A stretch of 64,000 bases of DNA from Cryomorpha ignava (GTDB lineage Bacteria; Bacteroidota; Bacteroidia; Flavobacteriales_D; Cryomorphaceae), in the NCBI RefSeq assembly GCF_010686655.1, contig NZ_JAAGVY010000002.1, positions 124,001-188,000 on the forward strand. The letters are read 5' to 3'. A program made the translations under genes and the position numbers. The notes under the pieces are model-generated. The model was not told the DNA's origin, ran no database searches, and worked only from the letters and a program-made list of their open reading frames with translations. Shown here piece after piece: positions 52,572-61,272 of this stretch; position 1 is the first letter of the stretch; every line of letters starts with the position of its first letter.

Positions 52572-54248
52572 CTACTCTACAACAATCTTTTGAGTCAAAT
52601 TGCCAACTTTAAAAATATAAAAACCGGCTCTAATGCTTGAGATATCGATAGTGTTCTTGCTAATATTTCCGGTTTGAACAGTCTGTCCCTGAAGGTTGTA
52701 AATTGAATATTGCTTGTTTTTGTAGAATAGGTTATGTGTCACATAAATTAAATTAGTTGCAGGCACAGGGTAAACGAAATTTTGCCTTTCTGAAATCTCA
52801 TCAATAGAGACAGTATACCCAAAATAAATATCCAGAAAGGCTATACGCTCTTCTGTCCAGTTTGCTATATAGTCAAAACTTTCCTGATCGTAAGGATAGT
52901 TTGGAAATACCAATGCCTCTCTCGCATAGATATTATTTGCCTTGAGCAGCTCATACGCTTCACTAAACCTGCCAATTAAGCTATCGGGATGCAAGACTCC
53001 CTCACGAAGCTCAAAATATCGAGTGCTCACCTCTGCTGCGTAATTACTTACATCGCTTTCTATAACCCGGCTCATGAACCCATTCTCTAAAATTGAGTCA
53101 GTAGCAGTGAGATAAGTTCCATTCCATTTTGTACCAAAACAACCATCAAGATCCCACGGCAAGTAAAAGTATGGGCTTTCGCTGTTTAGTCTGGCGGTAT
53201 AAATGTTTTTGCCGTAATTATCTGTGGCACGGAGAACATTTAAGAAAATGAAATAATCTAGATAATTATCATAATTAAACTTGATCCAAACATCTTCAAA
53301 TTCTGAATCAGATGAATTTATAACAAAATCTGTAAAGTCGTACAGATTTTGCCAGTTCGTGGTATCCTGGGCTTTGGGATATTCATATTCATATCCTTCC
53401 CAATTGCGGCTCTGGTTATCAAAATCAGGTAGATCCCAGAAGTTATTCGCATCGCCGTGGTAAACTCCTTTGTAAATTTCCCCTTTAATCTCACCATCAA
53501 AATGTTCGACTTTTAAAAGCTTTCTATCAATCTGCTCAGACAGCATATAAATTCCATTGTATCGCCCATTTAGAAATAGCTCAACGTATTGTACATTTGC
53601 GCCTGATTTGGCATTTGGTTTTTCTTGCAAATAATGGGGTTGATGAATATCGAGCCACAACTGATGTGCATTTTTTGACCGAATGCGAAGAGGCTCGTTG
53701 TACATGGCGTCTAGTATCCAGTCGTCGTCATTTCTCATATTTCCGAACTGAACGTCTATACTTATTTCCGTCTCGGCATCTTCCCAAAACTCAATGTCAT
53801 ATGTTTTTTTAGGATAGCTTTGAGAAATTCCGCCTCTACGCTCAATTCCAATGGTGGCAATCAAAATCTGATCTGCATCAGCGTAATAGAACTCGGCAGG
53901 GACTTTTGGTTCGTCGGGAATATTGCCAGGGCTTTGAATTTTAATAAGGGGCAACGTCGTAAAAAAGAGGTTGTAATTTACACTACCATTATTCACAATG
54001 TACCATCCGGTAAATTCTAGACTTTCCGGAATTTCCACAAAGGTGAACTCGAAATTTAATAAAGTGAGCTCTAATTCGTCAAAACCTGATAGATCGCTGT
54101 ACTCGTCAAGGTTTTGTCTTTGAATAACAATGATTTTATTATAGGGATCAATTCGAAATCGATGTTCGGGGACATCTATGTTGAGCGATTGAGAAAATCC
54201 CGCTGTGGCTAATAGAATAAAGGTAATGAGTAGAGCAATTATTTTCAT
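52572..54248 (-). CDS. CotH-kinase-family secreted protein with T9SS sorting domain
   Basis: A 558-residue protein with a signal peptide (K-I-I-A-L-L-I-T-F-I-L-L-A, cut at G-F-S-Q) and a CotH domain (about 120-420). The catalytic-type motifs are T-D-N-Y-G-K-N-I-Y and P-W-D-L-D-G-C-F-G-T-K-W. CotH proteins are atypical secreted kinases that phosphorylate surface proteins in spore formers; in Bacteroidota their targets are unknown. The C-terminus (Y-P-V-P-A-T-N-L to I-V-V-E) is a T9SS type A domain. It is a paralogue of the gene at 43917 along its whole length. Confidence 0.85.
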   Translation of the reverse strand: MKIIALLITFILLATAGFSQSLNIDVPEHRFRIDPYNKIIVIQRQNLDEYSDLSGFDELELTLLNFEFTFVEIPESLEFTGWYIVNNGSVNYNLFFTTLPLIKIQSPGNIPDEPKVPAEFYYADADQILIATIGIERRGGISQSYPKKTYDIEFWEDAETEISIDVQFGNMRNDDDWILDAMYNEPLRIRSKNAHQLWLDIHQPHYLQEKPNAKSGANVQYVELFLNGRYNGIYMLSEQIDRKLLKVEHFDGEIKGEIYKGVYHGDANNFWDLPDFDNQSRNWEGYEYEYPKAQDTTNWQNLYDFTDFVINSSDSEFEDVWIKFNYDNYLDYFIFLNVLRATDNYGKNIYTARLNSESPYFYLPWDLDGCFGTKWNGTYLTATDSILENGFMSRVIESDVSNYAAEVSTRYFELREGVLHPDSLIGRFSEAYELLKANNIYAREALVFPNYPYDQESFDYIANWTEERIAFLDIYFGYTVSIDEISERQNFVYPVPATNLIYVTHNLFYKNKQYSIYNLQGQTVQTGNISKNTIDISSIRAGFYIFKVGNLTQKIVVE

Positions 54249-54372
54249 CGGTTGTTAATTGACTGGCAAAGGATTAAAAGTACAATTTTAAATCTAAATA
54301 CCCTCTTTTTTTCTCAGTACATATTTGGGTTGAGATGTAATGTGTTAGACCTGGATGGTTAAAATTCGGAAT

Positions 54373-54783
54373 TTATTTTTTTCGAAAAACCATAAAGTCA
54401 ACCGAAAATTTACCTGCCCCTTTTACCAGTATTACCAAATAAATCATAAGGTAAAGAAAAGCTTTTTCCTGGATGGCGATAGGATCAGTGCGGTGTACAA
54501 TAAATGCGGCTGAAATCATCGTAATAAGCAAAGGTACAGTGGCTAGTCTGGTTTTTAGGCCTATACCTACAAGAGTGGCACAAATAACTTCTGCAAAAAC
54601 GGCCAGTACCAGTGAGATCGTCATCCCCATACCAAAAGGGTCTGCAAATTTAATCTCTCCACCATTAATAAGCTTCATTGCTTTTGGCCACCCATGGGTT
54701 AGCATCAAACCAGCAGATCCCAAACGGATGATTAATAAAATAAAATTTGAGACGGTTTCTCTGGTTTTTGAAGATGCAGACAT
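54373..54783 (-). CDS. DoxX-family membrane protein
   Basis: A 136-residue protein with four hydrophobic segments. R-L-G-S-A-G-L-M-L-T-H-G-W-P-K (about 19-34) is the start typical of DoxX/YphA proteins, and A-E-V-I-C-A-T-L-V-G-I-G-L-K-T-R marks helix 3. DoxX proteins are linked to redox and thiol metabolism in some bacteria, but their role here is unknown. It is a single gene between CotH and lipocalin genes. Confidence 0.8.
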   Translation of the reverse strand: MSASSKTRETVSNFILLIIRLGSAGLMLTHGWPKAMKLINGGEIKFADPFGMGMTISLVLAVFAEVICATLVGIGLKTRLATVPLLITMISAAFIVHRTDPIAIQEKAFLYLMIYLVILVKGAGKFSVDFMVFRKK

Positions 54784-54858
54784 AAGTGTGATTTACGTCA
54801 GCAAAAATAGAATAACTAAGGAATTAAAAATGTCAATTATTGAATTAAAAATCACGTC

Positions 54859-55407
54859 CTAATCCTGGTTGTGCTCTACCCAAATAAGTCTTGAAGTTTT
54901 GTATCCAAGTTTTTTGGCTTTCGATAAAAAATTGTCTTTAACCTTTCCGGGAATGTCGGTTTTGCGAGAGAGAATCCACAAATAATCCAAATTATCTCCA
55001 GCTACGAGCATATGATTGTAATCTTCGTCTACTTCAATTACGTTATAACCGGCATAGAAGGGTCCGAAGAATGATACTTTAAGTGCTCCCCGGTTTTCAT
55101 CATCTTTAAATTTAGCCTTTCCGTCGGCCTCTTTCCAGTTAAACTCAAATTCGTTGTACCCGCGGTTCACCACCTCAATTTTCCCGTTACTTTTTTTGGA
55201 ATAAGTAGCGGTAACATTGGTAAGATTTTTTTCAAAGGGATGATCTAAGCGTGCAATTTCATACCATTTTCCCAAGAATTTCTCTTTGTCAAATGGTTTT
55301 ATTACAGCCAGTTTCTTGGGTAAGGCATTTCCCGATTTAAATAGTAAATATCCGCCGACGGCTAGAAGTGCCGAGCCGATTAAATTTCTTGTGGTTTCGC
55401 GTTCCAT
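54859..55407 (-). CDS. blc: Bacterial lipocalin
   Basis: A 182-residue lipocalin. An uncleaved-looking N-terminal hydrophobic stretch (I-G-S-A-L-L-A-V-G-G-Y-L-L-F) lacks a lipobox Cys, so it may be a membrane anchor. The lipocalin signature F-L-G-K-W-Y-E-I-A-R-L-D-H-P-F-E (about 45-60), A-T-Y-S-K-K-S-N-G and L-D-Y-L-W-I-L-S-R follow. Blc proteins bind lysophospholipids and help with membrane stress. E. coli Blc is an outer-membrane lipoprotein; this one differs in anchor. Confidence 0.85.
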   Translation of the reverse strand: MERETTRNLIGSALLAVGGYLLFKSGNALPKKLAVIKPFDKEKFLGKWYEIARLDHPFEKNLTNVTATYSKKSNGKIEVVNRGYNEFEFNWKEADGKAKFKDDENRGALKVSFFGPFYAGYNVIEVDEDYNHMLVAGDNLDYLWILSRKTDIPGKVKDNFLSKAKKLGYKTSRLIWVEHNQD

Positions 55408-55481
55408 GGTATAACTGTATTCTTTAAAATGTATAACAAGATAGCGCTACAATAGTTTTGATCTATGCAAATATCAGATAA

Positions 55482-56792
55482 TCAATCAAGTACACTTATT
55501 CTTACTTTCTTTTTTTTGAGCCTGCTATTATTGAGTGTCGTCACCATATCTTCGGCTTTTTGATGAGGTACAGCCACGTATGCGCAATCTTGCTTAAGCT
55601 CTATTTCGCCCAGCTCGCCTTTTTCCAGTTTTCCTTCTTTAAAAAACAATCCGGCGATATCGCCTTTAGAAATTTTGTCTTTTCTGCCGCCGGTTATAAA
55701 AAGTGTTTCCCATAAAGTATCGGCTGGCGCTTCCGCGAATGGGATCTCAAAAGTTTCAGCATTTGCAATAAACTCGGGAAGCGATCTCTTCTCAGATTTT
55801 AAAATATAGGCAGTTCCTTCGCTATGCATTCGTGCCGTGCGTCCATTTCGGTGGGTAAATTCGTCTGCCTTTGGCGGCAATTCAAAATGAATTATAAAAT
55901 CAAGTTCAGGCACGTCTATTCCGCGCGCTGCGAGGTCTGTCGCCAAAAGCAATCTATGCGTGCCATTCCGAAATTTGATTAAAGCGTGCTCTCTTTCTTT
56001 TTGCTCCAGACTTCCGTGAAAAGTGGCGTGGCGTATTTCGGCTTCGGCCAGAAAATCGCTTACTTCCTGAATGGAATCTTTAAAATTGCAAAAGATGATT
56101 CCATTTCCTGTTCCCAGATATTTCAAGAGGTTCACAAGGCCCTCAAGTTTATCGTCGCCCGGTGATTCAATAACTCTAAGCGTCAGTTTGCTTTCTGCTT
56201 CTTCCGGAAAGTGCAGATATTGCGGAGTAGTTATTTCCAGAAAATCAGGAATAGCTGTTTTTTCAGTCGCGGAAGTCAGAATTTTCTTTTTGAGGTTTGG
56301 CAGCGCGGCCATTATTTCGCGGAGCTCTTTTTCAAATCCCACTTCCAGCGATTTGTCAAACTCATCTAGAATCAGGATTTCAATACTTGCGGCATCTATA
56401 GCATCTCTGCGCAAATGGTCGGCGAGCCTTCCCGGGGTGGCAATGAGAATAGCGGGCGGGTGGCTCAGCTCAATTTTATCTTTGGCCCCTGATCTTCCGC
56501 CATATACAGCATTGGCTTTAAAGCCCGTTCCCATATCGCGCACTACCTGCTCAATTTGAAGCGCCAGTTCGCGCGAAGGAACGATAATAACGACCTGAAC
56601 CTTATCCAGATCCGGATTTAGCATTTCTAAAACCGGCAGCAGAAAAGCCACAGTCTTGCCCGTTCCTGTAGGAGAAATAATCACTGTATCTTTAGAATCG
56701 GCAATTACGGCTTGCGCAGCGTGCTGCATTTCATTTAGCGCGCTGATTCCCAATTTTTCAAGAATCTCCTGCTGGTTTTTGATGTTTGACAT
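55482..56792 (-). CDS. DEAD-box-like RNA helicase, DbpA-like
   Basis: A 436-residue ATP-dependent RNA helicase. Motif Q region, Walker A S-P-T-G-T-G-K-T (about 39-46), P-S-R-E-L-A, A-T-P-G-R-L, motif II as D-E-F-D instead of D-E-A-D, S-A-T, then the second RecA domain with A-T-D-L-A-A-R-G-I-D-V and H-R-N-G-R-T-A-R-M. The last 75 residues (K-G-D-I-A-G-L-F-F to the end) are a DbpA-type RNA-binding domain, which in E. coli targets 23S rRNA. A role in ribosome assembly is likely. The Phe in motif II is a variant of the box. Confidence 0.85.
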   Translation of the reverse strand: MSNIKNQQEILEKLGISALNEMQHAAQAVIADSKDTVIISPTGTGKTVAFLLPVLEMLNPDLDKVQVVIIVPSRELALQIEQVVRDMGTGFKANAVYGGRSGAKDKIELSHPPAILIATPGRLADHLRRDAIDAASIEILILDEFDKSLEVGFEKELREIMAALPNLKKKILTSATEKTAIPDFLEITTPQYLHFPEEAESKLTLRVIESPGDDKLEGLVNLLKYLGTGNGIIFCNFKDSIQEVSDFLAEAEIRHATFHGSLEQKEREHALIKFRNGTHRLLLATDLAARGIDVPELDFIIHFELPPKADEFTHRNGRTARMHSEGTAYILKSEKRSLPEFIANAETFEIPFAEAPADTLWETLFITGGRKDKISKGDIAGLFFKEGKLEKGELGEIELKQDCAYVAVPHQKAEDMVTTLNNSRLKKKKVRISVLD

Positions 56793-56879
56793 AGTGCAAA
56801 AGTAGGATAAAGAATAGAATGGCTTCTGTTTACTTTGCCTGTGTTTCGGACAATTTTAGCGAAAGGATTCTTCTTTTAT

Positions 56880-56936
56880 AAGATTACCCTTCTACTAGAA
56901 GATTACCCATCTACTAGAAGATTACCCATCTACGTC
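56880..56936 (+). repeat. Three-unit 19-bp tandem repeat
   Basis: AAGATTACCCTTCTACTAG, AAGATTACCCATCTACTAG and AAGATTACCCATCTACGTC lie head to tail, differing at one base plus the last three. Regular 19-bp spacing in a divergent promoter region suggests a protein-binding array. Confidence 0.85.
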
Positions 56937-57110
56937 GCAAATTTTGTACTTTAACCGCAAAGTGCGCGAAGGTTCTACGCAAAGCACTTAAAGAGAACAT
57001 ATCTTTTTTTAGAATGAAGCATCTTTCCTGTCATGAATCCACTTAAATAGAGCAAATTACCCAATCAACCAATCTTTCACTAAAACGCGCTACATTATTT
57101 CAATTAACAT

Positions 57111-57118
57111 TACCTTTG
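57111..57118 (+). promoter_or_regulatory. -7 element of the amidoligase operon
   Basis: TACCTTTG matches TAnnTTTG. The start codon is 45 bases downstream. A clear TTTG at the -33 position is missing. Confidence 0.4.
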
Positions 57119-57162
57119 TAACTCATTATTAACGCTTTTAAGACCAATCTTTTCCCCATTTT

Positions 57163-57879
57163 ATGTCATACGGAATTAAGGAAGACTACAAACGCTGGTA
57201 TTCGCCAACTCTGGGAAAAGAAATGGAAATGTTTGTTTACGGACATTTTGGAACCCCAGTAGTTGTTTTTCCAACTACAATGGGCAGGTTTTTTGAGCCA
57301 CGCGATTTTAAATTAATAGATTCAGCTGCGCATGCCATCAACAATGGAAAAGCCAAGGTTTTTTGCGTTGACAGTATAGACAAACACAGCTGGTACAACA
57401 AAAGCGTGCACCCTGCCATACGGGTTAAAAACCATATCCTTTACGATAAATTTATTGAAGAAGAAGTGGTAGACGCCCTTCGTCACGACTATGGAATACA
57501 AAAAGTAGCCCTGGCCGGGGCGAGTTTTGGCGCTTACCACGCCGCAAATTTTGCTTTTAAACATCCCGAAAAGGTGAGCCATCTTTTCTGTATGAGCGGC
57601 TCGTATGATATTCGTACTTTCCTAAATGGGTATTACGACAGCAATGTATATTTCAACAATCCTGTAGATTACCTGCCCGGAAGTGAAAACCCCGAATTGA
57701 GAAATATGAAAATTATTCTCGGTTATGGTGAGTGGGATATCTGTAAAGATGCTACCTTGCAGCTTTCGGCCATATTAAACCAAAAAGGAATAGACCACTG
57801 GCTGGACGAGCGCAAATGGGCCAAGCACGATTGGCCGCTATGGCGCATGATGTTTCCACATTATTTATCAACTTTGTAA
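57163..57879 (+). CDS. Alpha/beta hydrolase, esterase-D-like, first gene of the amidoligase operon
   Basis: A 238-residue alpha/beta hydrolase. The nucleophile elbow is G-A-S-F-G-A-Y-H-A-A (Ser about residue 127). A catalytic Asp is likely in G-Y-G-E-W-D and the His in K-H-D-W-P-L-W near the C-terminus. No signal peptide is present. It resembles the esterase family next to Fes/EstD. As first gene of a five-gene unit with three ligases, it may release or trim an ester or amide product. The substrate is unknown. Confidence 0.78.
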   Translation: MSYGIKEDYKRWYSPTLGKEMEMFVYGHFGTPVVVFPTTMGRFFEPRDFKLIDSAAHAINNGKAKVFCVDSIDKHSWYNKSVHPAIRVKNHILYDKFIEEEVVDALRHDYGIQKVALAGASFGAYHAANFAFKHPEKVSHLFCMSGSYDIRTFLNGYYDSNVYFNNPVDYLPGSENPELRNMKIILGYGEWDICKDATLQLSAILNQKGIDHWLDERKWAKHDWPLWRMMFPHYLSTL

Positions 57880-57909
57880 CTAATTAATTACCACAATAAA
57901 CCATTTAAA

Positions 57910-59328
57910 ATGAAGAAAATAGGAATTCTCTTCGGACAGGAAAACACCTTCCCCCAAGCTTTTATAGAACGTATTAATGAGAAAAAGATCAATGGAATTA
58001 TGGCTGAAGCCGTATCTATTGAAAAAGTTGCTCAAGGCGAACCTACCGATTATGCAGTAATTGTAGATCGTATTTCGCAAGACGTTCCTTTTTACAGAGC
58101 GTATCTTAAAAATGCAGCTATTGGCGGTGCAGCCGTAATCAACAATCCATTTTGGTGGAGTGCTGACGAAAAGTTTTTTAACAACGCTCTTGCTATGCAC
58201 GTGGGTGTAGCTGTACCAAAAACGGTTATTTTGCCATCGCATGGTCGTCCTGCCGATACCACTGAAAACTCATTTCGCAATCTTAAATTTCCAATGGATT
58301 GGAAAGGGATTTTTGAGTACATCGGATTTCCCGCTTACATGAAACCCCACGCCGGTGGTGGCTGGAAAAGTGTGTATCAGGTAAAAGATGCGCAAGACTT
58401 GTTTAATAAGCATTCAGAAACCGATCAGTTGGTAATGATGCTTCAGGAAGAAATAGATTTTAAAGAATATTTCAGATGCTATTGCCTTGGTGGGAATGAT
58501 GTGCACATTATGCAATACGAGCCGCGCAATCCGCATCACTTACGCTATGTAAAAGACGGACCACCGATGCAGAAAGCCCTTTTAGACAAGGTGCGTCAGG
58601 GTGTTATAAAATTAAATAAAGCGCTTGGTTATGATTTTAATACCGTTGAATTTGCAGTGCGCGATGGCATTCCATACGCGATTGATTTCTGCAATCCGGC
58701 GCCCGATGCTGATGTGAATTCTGTAGGTGAGGAAAATTTTGAATGGATCGTTGAGCATTCAGCAAATATGGCCATTGAAAGAGCGAAAGCTCAAAAACCG
58801 GGTCAGATGAATCTTACTTGGGGTTCGTTTATAAAAAATCAAGTTTCTGCACCGGCAAAAGGTGGCGCTTCCGCGAAAAAGAACGCAAAGTCTACTGCTA
58901 AAAAATCAGCTCCGAAAGCTGCCGCAAAACCTGCCGCTAAAAAGGAATCTGCTCCGAAAGCTGGCCCTAAAGCAGCCGCAAAACCTGCTGTTAAAAAGGA
59001 GTCTGCCCCAAAGTCAACATCCGCGGAAGCGAAACCCAAAACAGCCAAGCCGGCACCCTCTAAGCCAGGGCCAAAGCCAAAAGGCGTACCCGTAAAACGA
59101 AAGATGACCGCAAAAGCTACCGAAGCTCCTAAACGCATGGTAGATAAAGAGATGGGCACGGAAAAGCCAACGAGGGCTGAAGCAATTAAAAAAGCAACTG
59201 CCAAAAAACCTGCTACTGCTAAAAAGACTGCAGCTAAAAAAGTAGGTGGAAAAACCGGCGGTGCTAAGAAGACCACAGCTAAGAAACCGGCATCGAAAGA
59301 AGCTAAGAATAAGACAGATAAGAAATAA
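57910..59328 (+). CDS. ATP-grasp ligase with histone-H1-like C-terminal tail
   Basis: A 472-residue protein. Residues 1-310 are a RimK-type ATP-grasp enzyme. The ATP-binding Lys and glycine loop are in Y-M-K-P-H-A-G-G-G-W-K-S-V-Y, and the magnesium-binding acidic and Asn residues are in T-V-E-F-A-V-R-D-G and I-D-F-C-N-P-A-P-D. Residues about 311-472 are a Lys/Ala/Pro tail like histone H1 with repeated K-P-A-A-K-K and K-K-T-A-A-K-K. ATP-grasp ligases join a carboxylate to an amine or thiol. The tail could bind DNA, RNA or polyanions, or be a substrate itself. Gaps to neighbours are 30 and 24 bp. Confidence 0.8.
   Translation: MKKIGILFGQENTFPQAFIERINEKKINGIMAEAVSIEKVAQGEPTDYAVIVDRISQDVPFYRAYLKNAAIGGAAVINNPFWWSADEKFFNNALAMHVGVAVPKTVILPSHGRPADTTENSFRNLKFPMDWKGIFEYIGFPAYMKPHAGGGWKSVYQVKDAQDLFNKHSETDQLVMMLQEEIDFKEYFRCYCLGGNDVHIMQYEPRNPHHLRYVKDGPPMQKALLDKVRQGVIKLNKALGYDFNTVEFAVRDGIPYAIDFCNPAPDADVNSVGEENFEWIVEHSANMAIERAKAQKPGQMNLTWGSFIKNQVSAPAKGGASAKKNAKSTAKKSAPKAAAKPAAKKESAPKAGPKAAAKPAVKKESAPKSTSAEAKPKTAKPAPSKPGPKPKGVPVKRKMTAKATEAPKRMVDKEMGTEKPTRAEAIKKATAKKPATAKKTAAKKVGGKTGGAKKTTAKKPASKEAKNKTDKK
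58912..59019 (+). repeat. Two 54-bp tandem units in the H1-like tail
   Basis: 58912-58965 and 58966-59019 encode P-K-A-A-A-K-P-A-A-K-K-E-S-A-P-K-A-G and P-K-A-A-A-K-P-A-V-K-K-E-S-A-P-K-S-T, 15 of 18 residues equal. The third codon positions differ in places, so the duplication is not recent. Confidence 0.8.
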
Positions 59329-59352
59329 GGCGAAAGCCGATCTTGAATTCTG

Positions 59353-60447
59353 ATGGAATTTACACTGGGAATAGAAGAGGAGTATCAGGTAATAAATCCT
59401 GAAACCCGCGAATTGATATCGCACGATCAACAATTGGTGAGTCGCGGAGAGGCGCTTTTGCCCGATAGAGTTAAGGCAGAGCTGCACGAATCTCAGGTAG
59501 AAGTTGATACTTCAATTTGTCGCGATATCAGCGAAGCTGAAGACCAGATTAAAATGCTGCGCCGTACCGTGTGCGGAATGGCAGATGAGCTTGGCTTTGC
59601 GATAGGTGCTGCCGGAACGCATCCTTTTTCTACCTGGCATACACAGCGCATTACTGCCAATCCGCGGTACGACGAGATTATTACCGAGCTGCAAGATGCC
59701 GCAAGGAGCAACCTTATTTTTGGAATGCATGTGCATGTAGGAATTCCCGACAGGCACGTGGCGCTTCAAATGGCCAATGCCATGCGGTATTTTCTGCCTC
59801 ATTTATATGCTTTGTCGTCAAACTCACCGTTTTGGGAAGGCCGAAATACAGGTTTTAGATCTTTCAGGTCGCGCGTTTTTGACAAGTTTCCGCGCACCGG
59901 AATTCCAGATCATTTTGAAACGCTGGCCGAATACGATGGCTATGTAGATTTATTGGTGAAAACCAAGTGTATAGACAGTGCCAAGAAAATATGGTGGGAT
60001 ATTCGCGTGCACCCCATATACCCTACAGTAGAAGTGCGGGTGTGTGATGTAATGCTACGTGCAGATGAAACCATAGCCATTGCTGCTTTGGTGCAGGCAT
60101 TGGTGGCCAAGCTGCATAAATTGCGCGAGGCAAATCTTAGCTTTAACTCATACCGCCGTATGCTGATTAATGAAAATAAATGGCGCGCCGGTAGATATGG
60201 AATTCACGGAAAATTAATAGATTTCGGAAAGGAAACCGAGGTGCCGTGTAAGGATTTGATAATGGAAATGCTTGATTTTGTAGATGATGTGTCCGTGTCG
60301 CTTAATTCGCGAAAGCATTTAAGCTACATAGAGCAAATGATTAAAACCGGCACTGGGGCTGATAGGCAGCTAAATGTGTATGAAGAAACGGGAGATTTAC
60401 TGAAAGTGGTAGATTTTGTAATTGAAGAAACGAAATACGGAATATGA
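59353..60447 (+). CDS. GCS2-type carboxylate-amine ligase (YbdK-like)
   Basis: A 364-residue enzyme of the glutamate-cysteine ligase 2 family. It opens with F-T-L-G-I-E-E-E-Y-Q-V (the metal-binding Glu block) and has A-A-G-T-H-P-F-S-T-W and F-G-M-H-V-H-V-G, with the His-x-His-x-Gly metal motif, then D-I-R-V-H-P-I-Y-P-T-V-E-V-R-V-C-D. YbdK relatives ligate Cys or other amines to Glu with weak activity in E. coli. In this operon it likely makes an amide bond in a small peptide. It overlaps the next gene by four bases. Confidence 0.88.
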   Translation: MEFTLGIEEEYQVINPETRELISHDQQLVSRGEALLPDRVKAELHESQVEVDTSICRDISEAEDQIKMLRRTVCGMADELGFAIGAAGTHPFSTWHTQRITANPRYDEIITELQDAARSNLIFGMHVHVGIPDRHVALQMANAMRYFLPHLYALSSNSPFWEGRNTGFRSFRSRVFDKFPRTGIPDHFETLAEYDGYVDLLVKTKCIDSAKKIWWDIRVHPIYPTVEVRVCDVMLRADETIAIAALVQALVAKLHKLREANLSFNSYRRMLINENKWRAGRYGIHGKLIDFGKETEVPCKDLIMEMLDFVDDVSVSLNSRKHLSYIEQMIKTGTGADRQLNVYEETGDLLKVVDFVIEETKYGI

Positions 60448-61271
60448 TGAAAAGACGGTTGGCGTTGCTCAATTTGTACGATGGATTGCCAAACCAGGGA
60501 ATGCGTGCTATTCGCGAAATTCTCGATGAGTTTAACAACGAAATAGAATATACAGAATTTGACGTACGCGGAAAACACGAAATTCCGGGTACTGATTTCG
60601 ATATTTATCTCTCTTCCGGTGGTCCGGGAAATCCGAACGAGGGTGATGGAATCTGGGATAAAAACTGGAATAATCTCATCGACTCGCTTTGGAGTCACAA
60701 TAGAGCTGCCATTTATCCGCAAGATAAAAAGTACGTTTTCTTTATTTGTCATTCCTTTCAAATGGCTTGTGCCCACTTTGAGCTAGGCGAAATAACGCGC
60801 CGGGTAGTTACTTCATTTGGAATATACCCATGTCACAAAACGGCTGCCGGCCGCAAGGACAGCTTGCTTGCAGAATTAAATGATCCGTATTATGTGGTTG
60901 ATAGTCGCGACTGGCAGTTAATTCAGCCAAAGATGAAAGTGTTTAAAGATCACGGTGCTACGATTCTTTCAATTGAAAAAATACGCACTCATTTGGAGTA
61001 CGAAAGGGCTATAATGGCTGTTCGCTTTAGCAACGAAATGGTTGGCACACAGTATCATCCAGAGGCCGATCCGGACGGTATGCTTCTCCATTTTTCGAAA
61101 GATGAGAATAAAGAAGTTATTTTGAAGAATTACAGTTTGCGAAAATATACCGCCATGATGAAGAGCCTTGAGCAACCCGAGCGAATAGAGCGTACGAGGG
61201 CATCTATCATTCCATCATTTTTAAAAGATTCGATTAAAAAATTGAACACCAAGGAAAAAGTACAGTTTTAA
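60444..61271 (+). CDS. Class I glutamine amidotransferase-like protein
   Basis: A 275-residue protein. The glutaminase Cys is in F-F-I-C-H-S-F-Q-M-A (about residue 100) and the His-Glu pair is in G-T-Q-Y-H-P-E-A-D-P (about 203-207), so the triad looks complete. It releases ammonia from glutamine or hydrolyses a gamma-glutamyl bond. There is no fused synthase domain, so it probably works with one of the neighbouring ligases. Its start overlaps the GCS2 gene and its stop is one base before the next gene. Confidence 0.82.
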   Translation: MMKRRLALLNLYDGLPNQGMRAIREILDEFNNEIEYTEFDVRGKHEIPGTDFDIYLSSGGPGNPNEGDGIWDKNWNNLIDSLWSHNRAAIYPQDKKYVFFICHSFQMACAHFELGEITRRVVTSFGIYPCHKTAAGRKDSLLAELNDPYYVVDSRDWQLIQPKMKVFKDHGATILSIEKIRTHLEYERAIMAVRFSNEMVGTQYHPEADPDGMLLHFSKDENKEVILKNYSLRKYTAMMKSLEQPERIERTRASIIPSFLKDSIKKLNTKEKVQF

Positions 61272-61272
61272 G

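Larger units (their letters stand above)
56793..57162 (+). other. 370-bp divergent intergenic region
   Basis: No gene is seen between the helicase (minus strand) and the hydrolase (plus strand). It contains a three-unit 19-bp tandem repeat (56880-56936) and a TACCTTTG -7 element (57111-57118) about 45 bp before the hydrolase start. Confidence 0.6.

Noticed and set aside
56880-56936. CRISPR-like repeat row
   Set aside because: The 19-bp units are directly adjacent with no spacers, and no cas genes are nearby.
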